A stretch of DNA of 64,000 bases, from assembly GCF_020165855.1 (NCBI RefSeq), contig NZ_JAIUFY010000015.1, positions 129,316 to 193,315 of the forward strand. The letters run 5' to 3'. Shown here in pieces: positions 1-9,003 of the stretch. Each line of letters begins with the position of its first letter. Positions within the stretch are counted from its first letter, which is position 1. This DNA is from Celeribacter litoreus (GTDB lineage Bacteria > Pseudomonadota > Alphaproteobacteria > Rhodobacterales > Rhodobacteraceae). The notes beneath the pieces were generated by a model. It saw nothing but the letters and a program-made list of their open reading frames with translations. It was not told where the DNA came from and ran no database searches. The position numbers were made by a program, and so were the translations under genes.

Positions 1-1399
1 TCTCGGTCGTGCCGTAAATCTCGGCCACTTTGGACCCTTCTTTGAGCGTCGCCGTATAAGCGCCGAGGCGCATGGTGCCGCCTTTGTCGTCGGTGGATTT
101 GCGGCGCACGGTATGATTGCCCTGCACCCATTCCTTGAGGTGATACACAACCGGCTCAAAGCGTTTCTTGCCTGCTTCGTGGTCGAACTCTTCGGAGCCT
201 GCGGCCTCGATACCTGCAAGGTTGCGGGCCGCTTCGATCACGGCCATCTGCATGCCAAGGCAAATGCCGAGATACGGCACTTTGCGCTCGCGGGCGAATT
301 GGGCCGCTTTGATCTTGCCTTCAGTGCCGCGCTCGCCAAAACCGCCCGGCACGAGAATAGCGTCATAGCCTTCGAGATAGGGGGCAGCGTCTTCGCGATC
401 AAAAGTTTCGGCATCAACCCATTCGACTTTGACCTTCACACGGTTGGCCATGCCGCCGTGGGTAAGGGCCTCTGCAATGGACTTGTAGGCGTCTTCGAGT
501 TGGACGTATTTGCCGACGATGGCGATTTTGACTTCGCCTTCCGGATTGAACACGCGATCTGCCACGTCGTTCCAAACGCTGAGGTCCGGTTTCGGAGCAG
601 GAGCAATGTTGAACGCATCGAGCACAGCCTGATCGAGACCTTCACGGTGATAGGCGAGCGGGGCCTCGTAGATGGATTTGAGATCAGGCGCTGCGATCAC
701 GTCCTCTTTGCGGACGTTACAGAACAGGGCGATTTTCTCGCGCTCTTTTTCCGGGATCGGGTGTTCGGAACGGCAGACCAGCACGTTCGGCTGAAGGCCG
801 ATCGTGCGCAGCTCTTTCACGGAGTGCTGGGTCGGTTTGGTTTTCAGCTCGCCGGATGCAGAGATGTAGGGCAGCAGCGTCAGGTGCATGAAGATACACT
901 GACCGCGCGGACGGTCCTGCGCGAACTGGCGGATGGCCTCAAAGAACGGGAGACCTTCGATGTCGCCCACAGTGCCACCGATCTCGCAGAGCATGAAATC
1001 GACTTCGTCGTCGCCAATCTCGATGAAATCTTTGATTTCGTTCGTGACGTGCGGGATCACCTGAATGGTTTTGCCGAGGTAATCACCGCGGCGCTCTTTT
1101 TCGAGCACGTTGGTGTAGATGCGACCCGACGACACGGAATCGGTCATGCGGGCGGACACACCGGTGAAGCGCTCATAGTGACCGAGGTCGAGGTCGGTTT
1201 CTGCACCGTCGTCGGTGACAAACACTTCGCCGTGTTCGAACGGGGACATCGTGCCCGGATCGACGTTCAGGTAGGGGTCGAGTTTGCGCAGGCGGACGGA
1301 GTATCCGCGAGCTTGCAACAAGGCGCCGAGAGCGGCGGACGCAAGGCCTTTGCCGAGCGAAGAAACCACACCGCCGGTGATGAAAACGTAACGTGCCAT
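1..1399 (-). CDS. pyrG: CTP synthase, partial (C-terminus beyond left edge)
   Basis: CTP synthase makes CTP from UTP with ATP and glutamine-derived ammonia, the last step of pyrimidine nucleotide synthesis. The reverse-strand reading begins [16 protein letters not shown], the typical N-terminal P-loop-containing synthetase start. It runs open for 466 codons to the window edge. The glutaminase nucleophile lies in a GICLGMQ motif with the cysteine codon at 260-262 (about residue 380). Near the edge the GGTMRLGA motif of the amidotransferase domain is visible. Full-length family members have about 545 residues, so roughly 80 are missing. A GGGAG-type ribosome site precedes the ATG. It lies downstream of secG on the same strand. 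Confidence 0.97.
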   Translation of the reverse strand, partial: MARYVFITGGVVSSLGKGLASAALGALLQARGYSVRLRKLDPYLNVDPGTMSPFEHGEVFVTDDGAETDLDLGHYERFTGVSARMTDSVSSGRIYTNVLEKERRGDYLGKTIQVIPHVTNEIKDFIEIGDDEVDFMLCEIGGTVGDIEGLPFFEAIRQFAQDRPRGQCIFMHLTLLPYISASGELKTKPTQHSVKELRTIGLQPNVLVCRSEHPIPEKEREKIALFCNVRKEDVIAAPDLKSIYEAPLAYHREGLDQAVLDAFNIAPAPKPDLSVWNDVADRVFNPEGEVKIAIVGKYVQLEDAYKSIAEALTHGGMANRVKVKVEWVDAETFDREDAAPYLEGYDAILVPGGFGERGTEGKIKAAQFARERKVPYLGICLGMQMAVIEAARNLAGIEAAGSEEFDHEAGKKRFEPVVYHLKEWVQGNHTVRRKSTDDKGGTMRLGAYTATLKEGSKVAEIYGTTE

Positions 1400-1519
1400 G
1401 GCTGGAGAGGCTCCCGTGATAGTCCAAAAAATAGTTCGTTCACGGCACTTTTGATGCCGTGGTTCACGGGATTTAAGAGTTATCAGATTCGGTCGTCCCG
1501 CGCAACCAAACCGCAAGAT

Positions 1520-1542
1520 GTTGAGGAGCTTTCCTCCTCAAC
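1520..1542. terminator. Perfect 9-bp hairpin between secG and pyrG
   Basis: The arms GTTGAGGAG (1520-1528) and CTCCTCAAC (1534-1542) pair perfectly around a 5-nt loop. On the minus strand it lies just after the secG stop and before pyrG. There is no clear T-run on that strand, so it could be a weak terminator, an attenuator or an RNA-stability element rather than a strong intrinsic terminator. Confidence 0.45.
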
Positions 1543-1569
1543 TTCAAGGTTTTGACATTTTCGAGATGT

Positions 1570-1932
1570 TTAGTCGGCGCGCGGCGGTGCAACCGGAGCG
1601 TCCGAAGAGGACGGCGGTAGCAGGTCCGAGCCAAGCGGTAGCGCAGGGGCGTTCTCTTCCGTCTCAGTAACGGTATCAACGGAAACGCCGTCCATTACAG
1701 AGGAGTTCGCCGCATCTTTGCGCGCAAGAACGGTCAGTGTCACGGATGTGATGATGAAACCGATTGCGAAAATCCATGTCAGTTTGCCGAGCGCAGTTGC
1801 TGCCGCACGGCCCGTCATGACGTCACCGCCGCCGCCCATTCCGAGGCCGCCGCCTTCCGAACGCTGCAGCAGCACGACTCCGATAAGGCAGAGCGCGAGG
1901 ATCAGGTGGATGACGAGGATGACGTTTTCCAT
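1570..1932 (-). CDS. secG: Preprotein translocase subunit SecG
   Basis: SecG is the small accessory subunit of the SecYEG inner-membrane translocon. The 120-residue product has two hydrophobic segments (about residues 3-22 and 52-70). They flank the Gly/Ser-rich cytoplasmic loop LLQRSEGGGLGMGGGG that is characteristic of the family. The C-terminal tail is acidic and rich in Ala and Pro, as is common in alphaproteobacterial SecG. It sits immediately upstream of pyrG on the same strand, an order I know from Rhodobacterales. The intergenic hairpin at 1520-1542 may separate expression of the two. Confidence 0.93.
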   Translation of the reverse strand: MENVILVIHLILALCLIGVVLLQRSEGGGLGMGGGGDVMTGRAAATALGKLTWIFAIGFIITSVTLTVLARKDAANSSVMDGVSVDTVTETEENAPALPLGSDLLPPSSSDAPVAPPRAD

Positions 1933-2119
1933 GGATAAATCTCTTGGGTCGTTCGATGGCGCTACTTAAAAGCTCTCGCTCCATCACGCAACCCGCAATT
2001 GGCTGGATTTGTCCCATTTCGGCCGGAGAGTTGAAAGCGGAACGCAGATTCGGGTTTCCTCACGCGGGGTGGGTCGCTATAGAGCCTACGGTTTCAATCC
2101 ATTCTCAAAAGGATTCATC

Positions 2120-3415
2120 ATGGCTAACGTCGTCGTTGTCGGCGCCCAATGGGGTGACGAGGGGAAAGGCAAGATTGTGGACTGGCTCTCGGAGCGTGCG
2201 GATGTGATCGCACGTTTTCAGGGCGGGCATAACGCGGGCCACACGCTTGTAATCGACGGCAAGGTCTACAAACTGCACGCGCTGCCGTCCGGTGTTGTTC
2301 GCGGTGGCAAGCTCTCTGTGATCGGCAACGGTGTTGTCCTTGATCCGTGGCACCTGCTGAACGAGATCGAGACGATCCGTGCACAGGGTGTCGAGATCAC
2401 ACCGGAGACCCTGATGATCGCGGAAAACACTCCGCTCATCCTTCCGATCCACGGCGAACTCGACCGCGCCCGCGAGGAAGCGGCGACAAAAGGCACGAAG
2501 ATCGGCACCACCGGTCGCGGCATTGGTCCGGCATATGAAGACAAAGTAGGCCGTCGCGCCATCCGAGTGATGGACCTCGCCGATGAGGCGACGCTCGAAG
2601 CCCGTGTCGACCGCGCGCTCCAGCACCACAACCCGCTGCGCAAAGGTCTCGGCTTCGAAGAAGTTGACCGTGATGCCCTGATTGCAGAACTCAAAGCCAT
2701 CGCGCCGAAGATCCTGCCCTATGCAGGTCCGGTCTGGAAAGTGCTCAACGAGAAGCGCAAAGCTGGCAAGCGTATCCTTTTCGAAGGGGCCCAAGGCGCA
2801 CTTCTCGACATCGACTTCGGCACCTATCCGTTCGTGACCTCGTCTAACGTGATCGCAGGTCAGGCTGCGACCGGCGTCGGCATCGGCCCGGGCTCGATCG
2901 ATTACGTGCTCGGGATTGTGAAAGCCTACACCACCCGTGTGGGTGAAGGTCCGTTCCCGACCGAACTTCTGGACGACGATGGTCAGCGCCTCGGTGAGCG
3001 CGGCCATGAGTTCGGCACCACGACGGGCCGCAAGCGTCGCTGTGGTTGGTTCGATGCGGCTCTGCTTCGCCAGACCTGCGCAACCTCCGGTATGAACGGC
3101 ATCTGCCTGACCAAGCTCGATGTTCTTGACGGGTTCGAGACGCTGAAAATCTGTGTCGGTTACGAGCTCGACGGTGAGACGCACGACTACCTGCCGACCG
3201 CAGCCGAAGATCAAGCACGCTGCACGCCGATTTACGAAGAAATGCCGGGCTGGTCCGAGTCGACCGAAGGTGCCCGCACTTGGAATGATCTGCCAGCAAA
3301 CGCGATCAAATACGTGCGCCACATCGAAGAGTTGATCGATTGCCCGGTCGCGCTCGTGTCCACGAGCCCGGAACGCGAGGACACCATCCTCGTCACCGAC
3401 CCGTTCGCGGATTGA
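2120..3415 (+). CDS. purA: Adenylosuccinate synthetase
   Basis: PurA joins IMP and aspartate using GTP to give adenylosuccinate, the first committed step from IMP to AMP. The 431-residue product opens with the phosphate-binding signature [11 protein letters not shown], followed by [10 protein letters not shown]. The IMP-binding [14 protein letters not shown] motif and the late [12 protein letters not shown] region are present. The ATG at 2120 is chosen because it gives the conserved start [13 protein letters not shown] longer in-frame reading from 2009 adds 37 non-conserved residues. An AAAAGGA site lies about 6 nt upstream. It is divergent from secG, so 1933-2119 should hold both promoters. 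DUF2842 follows after 4 nt. Confidence 0.97.
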   Translation: MANVVVVGAQWGDEGKGKIVDWLSERADVIARFQGGHNAGHTLVIDGKVYKLHALPSGVVRGGKLSVIGNGVVLDPWHLLNEIETIRAQGVEITPETLMIAENTPLILPIHGELDRAREEAATKGTKIGTTGRGIGPAYEDKVGRRAIRVMDLADEATLEARVDRALQHHNPLRKGLGFEEVDRDALIAELKAIAPKILPYAGPVWKVLNEKRKAGKRILFEGAQGALLDIDFGTYPFVTSSNVIAGQAATGVGIGPGSIDYVLGIVKAYTTRVGEGPFPTELLDDDGQRLGERGHEFGTTTGRKRRCGWFDAALLRQTCATSGMNGICLTKLDVLDGFETLKICVGYELDGETHDYLPTAAEDQARCTPIYEEMPGWSESTEGARTWNDLPANAIKYVRHIEELIDCPVALVSTSPEREDTILVTDPFAD

Positions 3416-3419
3416 ACCG

Positions 3420-3653
3420 ATGGCTCTCAGCTACAAGTCCCGTCGGCGTCTCGCGCTTTTGGTTCTGGTGCTGGGGCTGCCGGCCTACATCACGCTCTGC
3501 GTTGTGATCGTTGCCCAGTTTGACCGACCGTCGATCCTCGTGGAGTTGGCGATCTATGTCGGCATGGGCGTGCTCTGGGCGTTCCCCTTGAAAGCTGTGT
3601 TCAAGGGGATCGGTCAACCGGATCCCGAAACGACGACGTCAGAAGAGGACTGA
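3420..3653 (+). CDS. DUF2842 small membrane protein
   Basis: This 77-residue protein has a basic N-terminus (YKSRRR) and two hydrophobic segments, about residues 10-32 and 41-60. It ends in an acidic tail. It resembles the DUF2842 family that I know from Rhodobacterales next to purA; the function is unknown. It starts 4 nt after the purA stop, so it is almost certainly in the same transcript and possibly translationally coupled. It is an inner-membrane protein by topology. Confidence 0.8.
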   Translation: MALSYKSRRRLALLVLVLGLPAYITLCVVIVAQFDRPSILVELAIYVGMGVLWAFPLKAVFKGIGQPDPETTTSEED

Positions 3654-3657
3654 ACGT

Positions 3658-4269
3658 TTACTTCGCAGACCTTGGGCCGCGCCCTTCTCGAATGTCCTGT
3701 GGTCGCGGCGCGTGACTCTTTGACTGCGACGCCGGAGGGCGCCCTTCGTTGACACGCTTTTTGATCACGCGCGCGAGATCTTTTTTGTAAATTTCTTGCT
3801 TCGCGGCCTCTTCGCTGAGGCTGTTTTCCTCGCCTCTAGGTAGAATCCGACCCATTGCCGCTTTGATTTGTCGGATCGAAATGTGGGGGTGAGTCGTATC
3901 CTGTTTTGACATTTTACGCTCTGCGTCATCCATAAGACGCGTCACCGGCACCGGCAAATTCTTCCATGCCGAAGAGGCAGATTTGGCTCTCTCAGCGCGA
4001 TGTCCGTATGGCTCTATATGGAGCGTATTTTCTTTAAATACGCTCTCGATCCGTTCCCCTAGCTGTTTTTCTGCAATTAATACAATGGCTTGCGGATCAG
4101 GTGCAGTTTCCGCAGCTTCGTGTCCCCCAATGTCCTGATTTCGTGCCTCAAGATACGCGGCGATCGCACGCAGTGTTGCATACGGATCGTCAAAACCTTC
4201 AATAATACACGAAAACGGTCCACAGGAGACCGACACAATCAGTCGATCGTTTCCCATAGTTCCCCCCAT
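3658..4269 (-). CDS. Hypothetical protein with an N-terminal module shared with larger Rhodobacterales proteins
   Basis: This 203-residue protein has no function I can name. Residues about 8-85 (VSVSCGPFSCIIEGFDDPYA, then an RAIAAYLEAR-like helix and an IAEKQLGERIESVF helix) resemble, from memory, the N-terminal module of much longer uncharacterised Rhodobacteraceae proteins. The rest is a short basic, charged tail. If so, this is a stand-alone short version. Base composition is visibly lower in GC than its neighbours, with several A/T-rich stretches (for example 4020-4090), which could mean recent acquisition or relaxed selection. Two in-frame ATGs (4269 and 4257) are possible. An AGGGGAG site suits 4269. 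It converges on the purA-DUF2842 operon. Confidence 0.6.
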   Translation of the reverse strand: MGGTMGNDRLIVSVSCGPFSCIIEGFDDPYATLRAIAAYLEARNQDIGGHEAAETAPDPQAIVLIAEKQLGERIESVFKENTLHIEPYGHRAERAKSASSAWKNLPVPVTRLMDDAERKMSKQDTTHPHISIRQIKAAMGRILPRGEENSLSEEAAKQEIYKKDLARVIKKRVNEGRPPASQSKSHAPRPQDIREGRGPRSAK

Positions 4270-4394
4270 TTTCTCCCCTTGCTTATTTAAGCATATTTTT
4301 GGATGAAATGGTCAAATTTCGACATAAAAGGCGCGAAACAGTGTGTGCGCGTCGTTTCTGGACACGACTGCCAAGCTGAAAAACAGGGATGAAA

Positions 4395-5057
4395 ATGGGC
4401 CAAACGATCGTGAATTCCGAGGCGTGGACAGTCTTGCTCGGAGGCGGTGCGCTTCGTGCAGAAGACCTGCGTGCCGTGCGGGAGAGAACTCTGCATCTTG
4501 TCGCCGCGGACGGTGGTGGAGATGTGGCGCTCAGGCATGGGGTAATCCCCGACGCTGTCATCGGCGACTTCGATAGTCTTTCCGATCTGGCCCGCTCGGA
4601 AATTCCCGCAGACCGCCTTCATCACATCCCCGAACAGGACAGCACCGACTTCGAGAAATGCCTGACGCGGATTGATGCGCCGATGATACTCGGCCTTGGC
4701 TTCACGGGCGCGCGGATCGACCATGAGCTGGCGGTCTACCATGTGCTCACGAAATACCCGTCGAAGCGCTGCGTGATTGTCGGAGAGGAAGATGTCTGCG
4801 CGCACGTCGCCGGCGATATCGAATTTGACGTTGAGCTGGGGAGTCGTGTCTCGCTGTTCCCGATGGGGGCCGTTACAGGGCGATCCGAGGGGCTACGCTG
4901 GCCGATTGACGGAATTGAGTTTGCCCCCGATCTCCGTGTCGGCACGTCGAACGAGGCCACCGCATCCCGTGTTCGAGTGTCCTTTGACGGGCCGGGGATG
5001 TTGTTGATCCTGCCGAAAGACTCACTTTGGTCGCTCGTCGACGGGCTTTTGCGCTAG
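4395..5057 (+). CDS. Thiamine pyrophosphokinase
   Basis: The product transfers pyrophosphate from ATP to thiamine, giving thiamine diphosphate. The family signatures are the LLGGGAL start, the AADGGG motif, the VIGDFDSL motif and the later QDSTDFEKCL (metal and substrate binding) and GFTGARIDHEL segments. With 220 residues it has normal length. ATGs at 4389 and 4395 are both in frame. I choose 4395 because the CAGGG at 4384-4388 is 6 nt from it but touches the first. The stop overlaps the end of the convergent transporter gene by 4 nt. The gene stands alone, with no other thiamine genes near. Confidence 0.88.
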   Translation: MGQTIVNSEAWTVLLGGGALRAEDLRAVRERTLHLVAADGGGDVALRHGVIPDAVIGDFDSLSDLARSEIPADRLHHIPEQDSTDFEKCLTRIDAPMILGLGFTGARIDHELAVYHVLTKYPSKRCVIVGEEDVCAHVAGDIEFDVELGSRVSLFPMGAVTGRSEGLRWPIDGIEFAPDLRVGTSNEATASRVRVSFDGPGMLLILPKDSLWSLVDGLLR

Positions 5058-5971
5058 GACGCCGTTGGTCCCGCCGTCACGCTTGGCCTTTGCGCATTCA
5101 CCCGCTCACGGTGGATCAGGTAGAGGCCTGAGCCGATGATCACGGCAATCCCGAGCCAGACGGTTGGCGCCGGGAAATCCCCGAATACGATGAGACCCGC
5201 CACGGTAGAGAACGCGAGTTCGAGATAGGCGAGGGGCGCAAGTGTGGCCGACGGAGCATGACGCAGGGCGAGCGTCAGGCATTGGTGAGAGATCGTCGCA
5301 AAGAGACCGACGCCCAAGAGCCAGACCCAATTGATCCCCTCCGGCATCACGGGGTCAAAAAGCCCGTCTGAGCCGTCGCCGATAACCAGAACCGGAAGGC
5401 CGATTGCGCAGGCGAGCAGGGCGGTCATTGCCTGCATTCGAACGGGTGGGTGGTGTCGCAAGGCGCGGGTGACGAGCATGTAGCAGGCAAAGAAGAGGCC
5501 TGCTGCGAAGGGGAGGAAGGCGACAGGGCCAAAAGCTGCGAAGCCCGGCTGGACGACAATCAGAGTGCCAATGAACCCCACGAGTGCTGCGAGGATGCGT
5601 CGCGGCCCGATCTCTTCGGAGAAAAACAGCCAGCCGAGCAGCAGTATCACAAAGGGCTCGATATAGGTGATGGCAAGCGCGTCTGCGATAGGCATGACCA
5701 TGACTGCCCAGACAAAGCATAGCGTGGCGAGGAGAGTGAAAACCGCACGCAAGAGGATGAGCCCCCAGTCGCGCAGGCCGATGCGCCAGCTCTCGCGGAG
5801 CGCGAGGCTCACCGGGATCAGCAGAAGTCCCTGGATCAGAAACCGCCCGACAGTGATTTGTCCCGCCGGATGCGCGCCAGAGGCGAGTTTCGCGCTCACA
5901 TCTATGAGCGGTGCAATGGCGCAAAATGCGACCATAAAAAAGATGCCGAGCGTGGGTCTGTCGTTTGTCAT
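5054..5971 (-). CDS. EamA/DMT-family transporter
   Basis: This 305-residue integral membrane protein has about ten hydrophobic segments arranged as two EamA repeats, the drug/metabolite exporter superfamily. Motifs include AITYIEPFVILLLGWLFF in the first half and the equivalent TLAPLAYLELAFSTVAGL in the second. The substrate cannot be read from the sequence. A strong AAGGAGGG site sits almost against the ATG, closer than usual, so the true start may be slightly downstream, but the annotated start includes all of TM1. It is one of three EamA proteins here (also 21405-22307 and 41112-42035), which are only distantly alike. Confidence 0.87.
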   Translation of the reverse strand: MTNDRPTLGIFFMVAFCAIAPLIDVSAKLASGAHPAGQITVGRFLIQGLLLIPVSLALRESWRIGLRDWGLILLRAVFTLLATLCFVWAVMVMPIADALAITYIEPFVILLLGWLFFSEEIGPRRILAALVGFIGTLIVVQPGFAAFGPVAFLPFAAGLFFACYMLVTRALRHHPPVRMQAMTALLACAIGLPVLVIGDGSDGLFDPVMPEGINWVWLLGVGLFATISHQCLTLALRHAPSATLAPLAYLELAFSTVAGLIVFGDFPAPTVWLGIAVIIGSGLYLIHRERVNAQRPSVTAGPTAS

Positions 5972-6023
5972 CCCTCCTTTTCACGACTGGTATGTCGACG
6001 TGCAAGCAGAGAGTGAGCGCCGA

Positions 6024-6389
6024 TCAGGCGTCAGGGCGCGTCAGGATGTATAGCGCGCCGATGATCATGAGAGCGGCTTGGAGCGTGAGGACGAGTGGCG
6101 GCAAGAAAAACAGGCAAACCCCGAATGTCACGGCCATCATAGAGATCGCGATCCATTTGATGCGACGCGGGATTGCGCCCGTTTCTTCCCATGCGCGGAT
6201 CGACGGTCCGAAATGGGCATGATCCAGGAGCCATTGACGCACGCGCGGGGAGCCTTTGGTGAAAAAGAAGGCAGCCAAAAGGATAAAGACCGTGGTGGGC
6301 ATCACCGGTAAGAAAATGCCGATAAACCCGAGCGCAATGCAAAGCGCTCCCAAGGAAAAGTGTATGTATCTCGACAGCCGTTCGGTCAT
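6024..6389 (-). CDS. YbaN-type DUF454 membrane protein
   Basis: A 121-residue protein with three or four hydrophobic segments and the DUF454 pattern: an LGALCIALGFIGIFLPVMPT first helix and the FFFTKGSPRVRQWLLDH loop, followed by a GPSIRAWEETGAIPRRIK segment. The family (YbaN in E. coli) is inner-membrane and has no established reaction. It is divergent from rpiA across a 193-nt intergenic region. It reads toward the transporter at 5054-5971 from about 50 nt upstream, so the two may be co-transcribed. Confidence 0.85.
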   Translation of the reverse strand: MTERLSRYIHFSLGALCIALGFIGIFLPVMPTTVFILLAAFFFTKGSPRVRQWLLDHAHFGPSIRAWEETGAIPRRIKWIAISMMAVTFGVCLFFLPPLVLTLQAALMIIGALYILTRPDA

Positions 6390-6582
6390 GCGTCTTTCTC
6401 TAACATCTCTCCCTCACCAGATCATGTATGCGCATCTTTGCGGCTGTCCAGAGCAGACTGTCACAGTGGTCGCGTTTGCGCAGGTTTTTTGTGTGCAAAT
6501 ACGCCCGTCGCACCTATAACGGATAGGGAACCTTACATTTCTGAATCGGGTGCCGCGAGCGCGCGCCGTTGGAGAGCACATC

Positions 6583-7368
6583 ATGTCCGACCCCTTGTCG
6601 CCGATCGAAACCGCCAAGTTCGCAGCCGCCAAAAAGGCGGTCGACTACGTGGAAAACGGGATGAAGTTGGGTCTCGGGACCGGGTCCACTGCTGCGTGGA
6701 TGGTGCGTCTTCTGGGGGAGCGGGTCCGCGAGCAGGGCTTGGACATTGTTGGTGTGCCAACGTCGACGCGCACGGCTGAGCAGGCGCGGAACGAAGGGAT
6801 CAAGATTGTTTCGCTGGACGAGGCGAAATGGCTCGATTTGACCATCGACGGGGCCGATGAGTTCGACCCTGATCTGAATCTGATCAAAGGCGGCGGTGGG
6901 GCTCTCTTGCAGGAAAAGATCGTGGCGACGGCGTCTGACCAGATGATCGTCATCACGGATGTGTCCAAACAGGTTGATACCTTGGGGCATTTCCCTTTGC
7001 CGGTCGAGGTCATTCCGTTCGGATGGCAGACAACCAAATCCCTCGTCGAAGAAACCCTTGTGTCCATGGATGTCATGGGGCGCAAGGCAACGCTGCGGAT
7101 GAGCGGTGATGCACCCTATGTGACGGACCAAGGCAATTATATCATCGACCTGCATCTGGAGCGGATCGGAAACGCGCCGCAACTCGCGCTGGCGCTGAAC
7201 CAGATTCCGGGCGTGGTCGAGAACGGATTGTTCATCGATATCTGCAGCACTGTGATCATTGGCTACGGCGACGGGATCGTGACGACCAAGGACCTTTTGT
7301 CCGGTGACGAGACCATCGATCAGTTCGCTTACGAAGAAGAAGAGAACATTTTCGCGGATCTCGGCTGA
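6583..7368 (+). CDS. rpiA: Ribose-5-phosphate isomerase A
   Basis: RpiA interconverts ribose 5-phosphate and ribulose 5-phosphate in the non-oxidative pentose phosphate pathway. The 261-residue product shows the family signatures GLGTGSTAAWMV, TSTRTAEQA, DLTIDGADEFD and the catalytic-loop motif KGGGGALLQEKI. The ATG at 6583 follows a GGAGAG site about 6 nt upstream. An in-frame GTG at 6550 would add 11 unconserved residues. The next gene, glutathione reductase, begins 131 nt later on the same strand. Together they may reflect a link between pentose phosphate flux, NADPH and thiol redox. Confidence 0.96.
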   Translation: MSDPLSPIETAKFAAAKKAVDYVENGMKLGLGTGSTAAWMVRLLGERVREQGLDIVGVPTSTRTAEQARNEGIKIVSLDEAKWLDLTIDGADEFDPDLNLIKGGGGALLQEKIVATASDQMIVITDVSKQVDTLGHFPLPVEVIPFGWQTTKSLVEETLVSMDVMGRKATLRMSGDAPYVTDQGNYIIDLHLERIGNAPQLALALNQIPGVVENGLFIDICSTVIIGYGDGIVTTKDLLSGDETIDQFAYEEEENIFADLG

Positions 7369-7499
7369 CAAACCTTCGACAGACGACGTTTTCTGAACAG
7401 ATATGCACAAGACCCCGTGCCTAGGCGCAGGGTTTCCCTTTGGGGGTAAACCTCCTACATCTGTTGCCGACTTTAGAATTCTTCCAAAAGGCGGGACTG

Positions 7500-8861
7500 A
7501 TGGATTTCGACTATGACCTTTTCGTAATTGGCGGCGGCTCCGGCGGAGTGCGCGCAGCGCGGTTGACGGCAGCAGGCGGCAAAAAGGTCGCGATGGCGGA
7601 GGAATTCCGCATGGGCGGCACCTGTGTCATTCGTGGCTGTGTGCCGAAAAAGCTGATGGTCTTCGCGTCGCAGTATTCTAGCTACGCCGAAGAGGGCAAA
7701 GCCTACGGGTGGGACATCCGCATCGGGCAGTTCGATTGGCAGTCTTTTCAGGAAAACCTGAAGGCGGAACTCTCGCGTCTTGAAGGGATCTACACGAAGA
7801 ACGCAGGCAATGCCGGTGTTGAAATCCTGCACCAGCGCGCGACCGTAAAAGACCCGCACACTGTGGTGCTCGCGGACGGAACCGAAAAGACCGCTGCCCA
7901 TATTCTCGTGGCCGTCGGTGGCACGCCGTTCGTGCCGGATACTGTGCCGGGCATCGAGCATGCGATCACCTCGAACGAGATTTTCGACATTCCGGAACTG
8001 CCGAAACGCATCCTGATTGTCGGCGGCGGCTATATCGCTTGTGAGTTCGCCTGCATCTTCAATGGCCTCGGCTCTGACGTGACCCAGTACTACCGCGGCG
8101 CGCAAATCCTGCGTGGCTTTGATGATGAGGCCCGCGGCCACATCGCCGAACTGATCGAAGGGCAGGGCATCAACCTGCACGTCGGCACAGATGTCGAGCG
8201 TCTCGAAAAGCGCGACGACGGGATTTGGGTCAAGGCCACTGACGGGCGCGAAGGCGTCTTCGATGTCGTGCTCTATGCGACGGGCCGCAAGCCGAAGACG
8301 GACGGCCTAGGTCTCGAAGAGGCGGGTGTAGAACTGGGTCGCTGGGGCGAGATCAAGGTGGATGAGTACAGCCAGACCAACATCCCCTCGATCTTTGCCG
8401 TGGGCGATGTGACTGACCGCATTCAGCTCACGCCTGTTGCGATCCGTGAGGCCGTCGCCTTCCACGAGACCGTGTTCAAAGGCAACCCGATGAAGCCGGA
8501 CCACGCAAATGTGCCGTCCGCGATCTTCACCCAGCCGGAATATGGCGCCGTTGGCCTCACCGAAGAACAGGCCCGCGATGAGCGCCCGATCGAGGTCTAC
8601 TCCGCCGCCTTCCGTCCGATGCAGAACAGCTTTATCGAGAAGAACGAGCGTGTGATGTTCAAACTGATCGTCTGCGCCAAGACGCGCAAAGTTCTCGGCT
8701 GTCACATCATCGCGCCGCATGCAGGCGAAATGATCCAACTCGCCGGTGTGGCCGTAAAAATGGGTGCAACCAAGGAAGATTTCGATGCGACCGTCGCGGT
8801 GCACCCGACGATGGCCGAAGAGATCGTTCTCATGAAAGAGCCCGTGCGCGTTCATAACTGA
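7500..8861 (+). CDS. gor: Glutathione-disulfide reductase
   Basis: This FAD flavoenzyme reduces oxidised glutathione with NADPH. The 453-residue protein begins MDFDYDLFVIGGGSGGVRAA (FAD-binding Rossmann motif). Its redox-active disulfide is C42/C47 in GGTCVIRGCVPKK. The second Rossmann motif is ILIVGGGYIACEFA and the FAD C-terminal motif is FAVGDVTD. The interface domain ends with the catalytic-base segment VAVHPTMAEEIV. The VIRGCVPKK form is typical of glutathione reductases rather than mercuric or lipoamide reductases. The ATG at 7500 gives the conserved start. A longer frame from 7440 adds 20 spurious residues. Confidence 0.94.
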   Translation: MDFDYDLFVIGGGSGGVRAARLTAAGGKKVAMAEEFRMGGTCVIRGCVPKKLMVFASQYSSYAEEGKAYGWDIRIGQFDWQSFQENLKAELSRLEGIYTKNAGNAGVEILHQRATVKDPHTVVLADGTEKTAAHILVAVGGTPFVPDTVPGIEHAITSNEIFDIPELPKRILIVGGGYIACEFACIFNGLGSDVTQYYRGAQILRGFDDEARGHIAELIEGQGINLHVGTDVERLEKRDDGIWVKATDGREGVFDVVLYATGRKPKTDGLGLEEAGVELGRWGEIKVDEYSQTNIPSIFAVGDVTDRIQLTPVAIREAVAFHETVFKGNPMKPDHANVPSAIFTQPEYGAVGLTEEQARDERPIEVYSAAFRPMQNSFIEKNERVMFKLIVCAKTRKVLGCHIIAPHAGEMIQLAGVAVKMGATKEDFDATVAVHPTMAEEIVLMKEPVRVHN

Positions 8862-9003
8862 GCGTGATATCGACGAAAAGCGGGACAGACCTGCCCTCGG
8901 CCCTTGAAAAGCGGGGCCGAAATGAACAGGTTACACCCGAGCCTTGGCCTGACAACGCACGTTTGTCGGGCCAGACCTATACGCGAAAGAGGATATGACC
9001 TGA

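Noticed and set aside
113-1555. 480-codon open frame on the plus strand opposite pyrG
   Set aside because: It lies entirely over the strong pyrG reading on the other strand and has no recognisable motif; long antisense frames are common in this GC-rich, codon-biased DNA.
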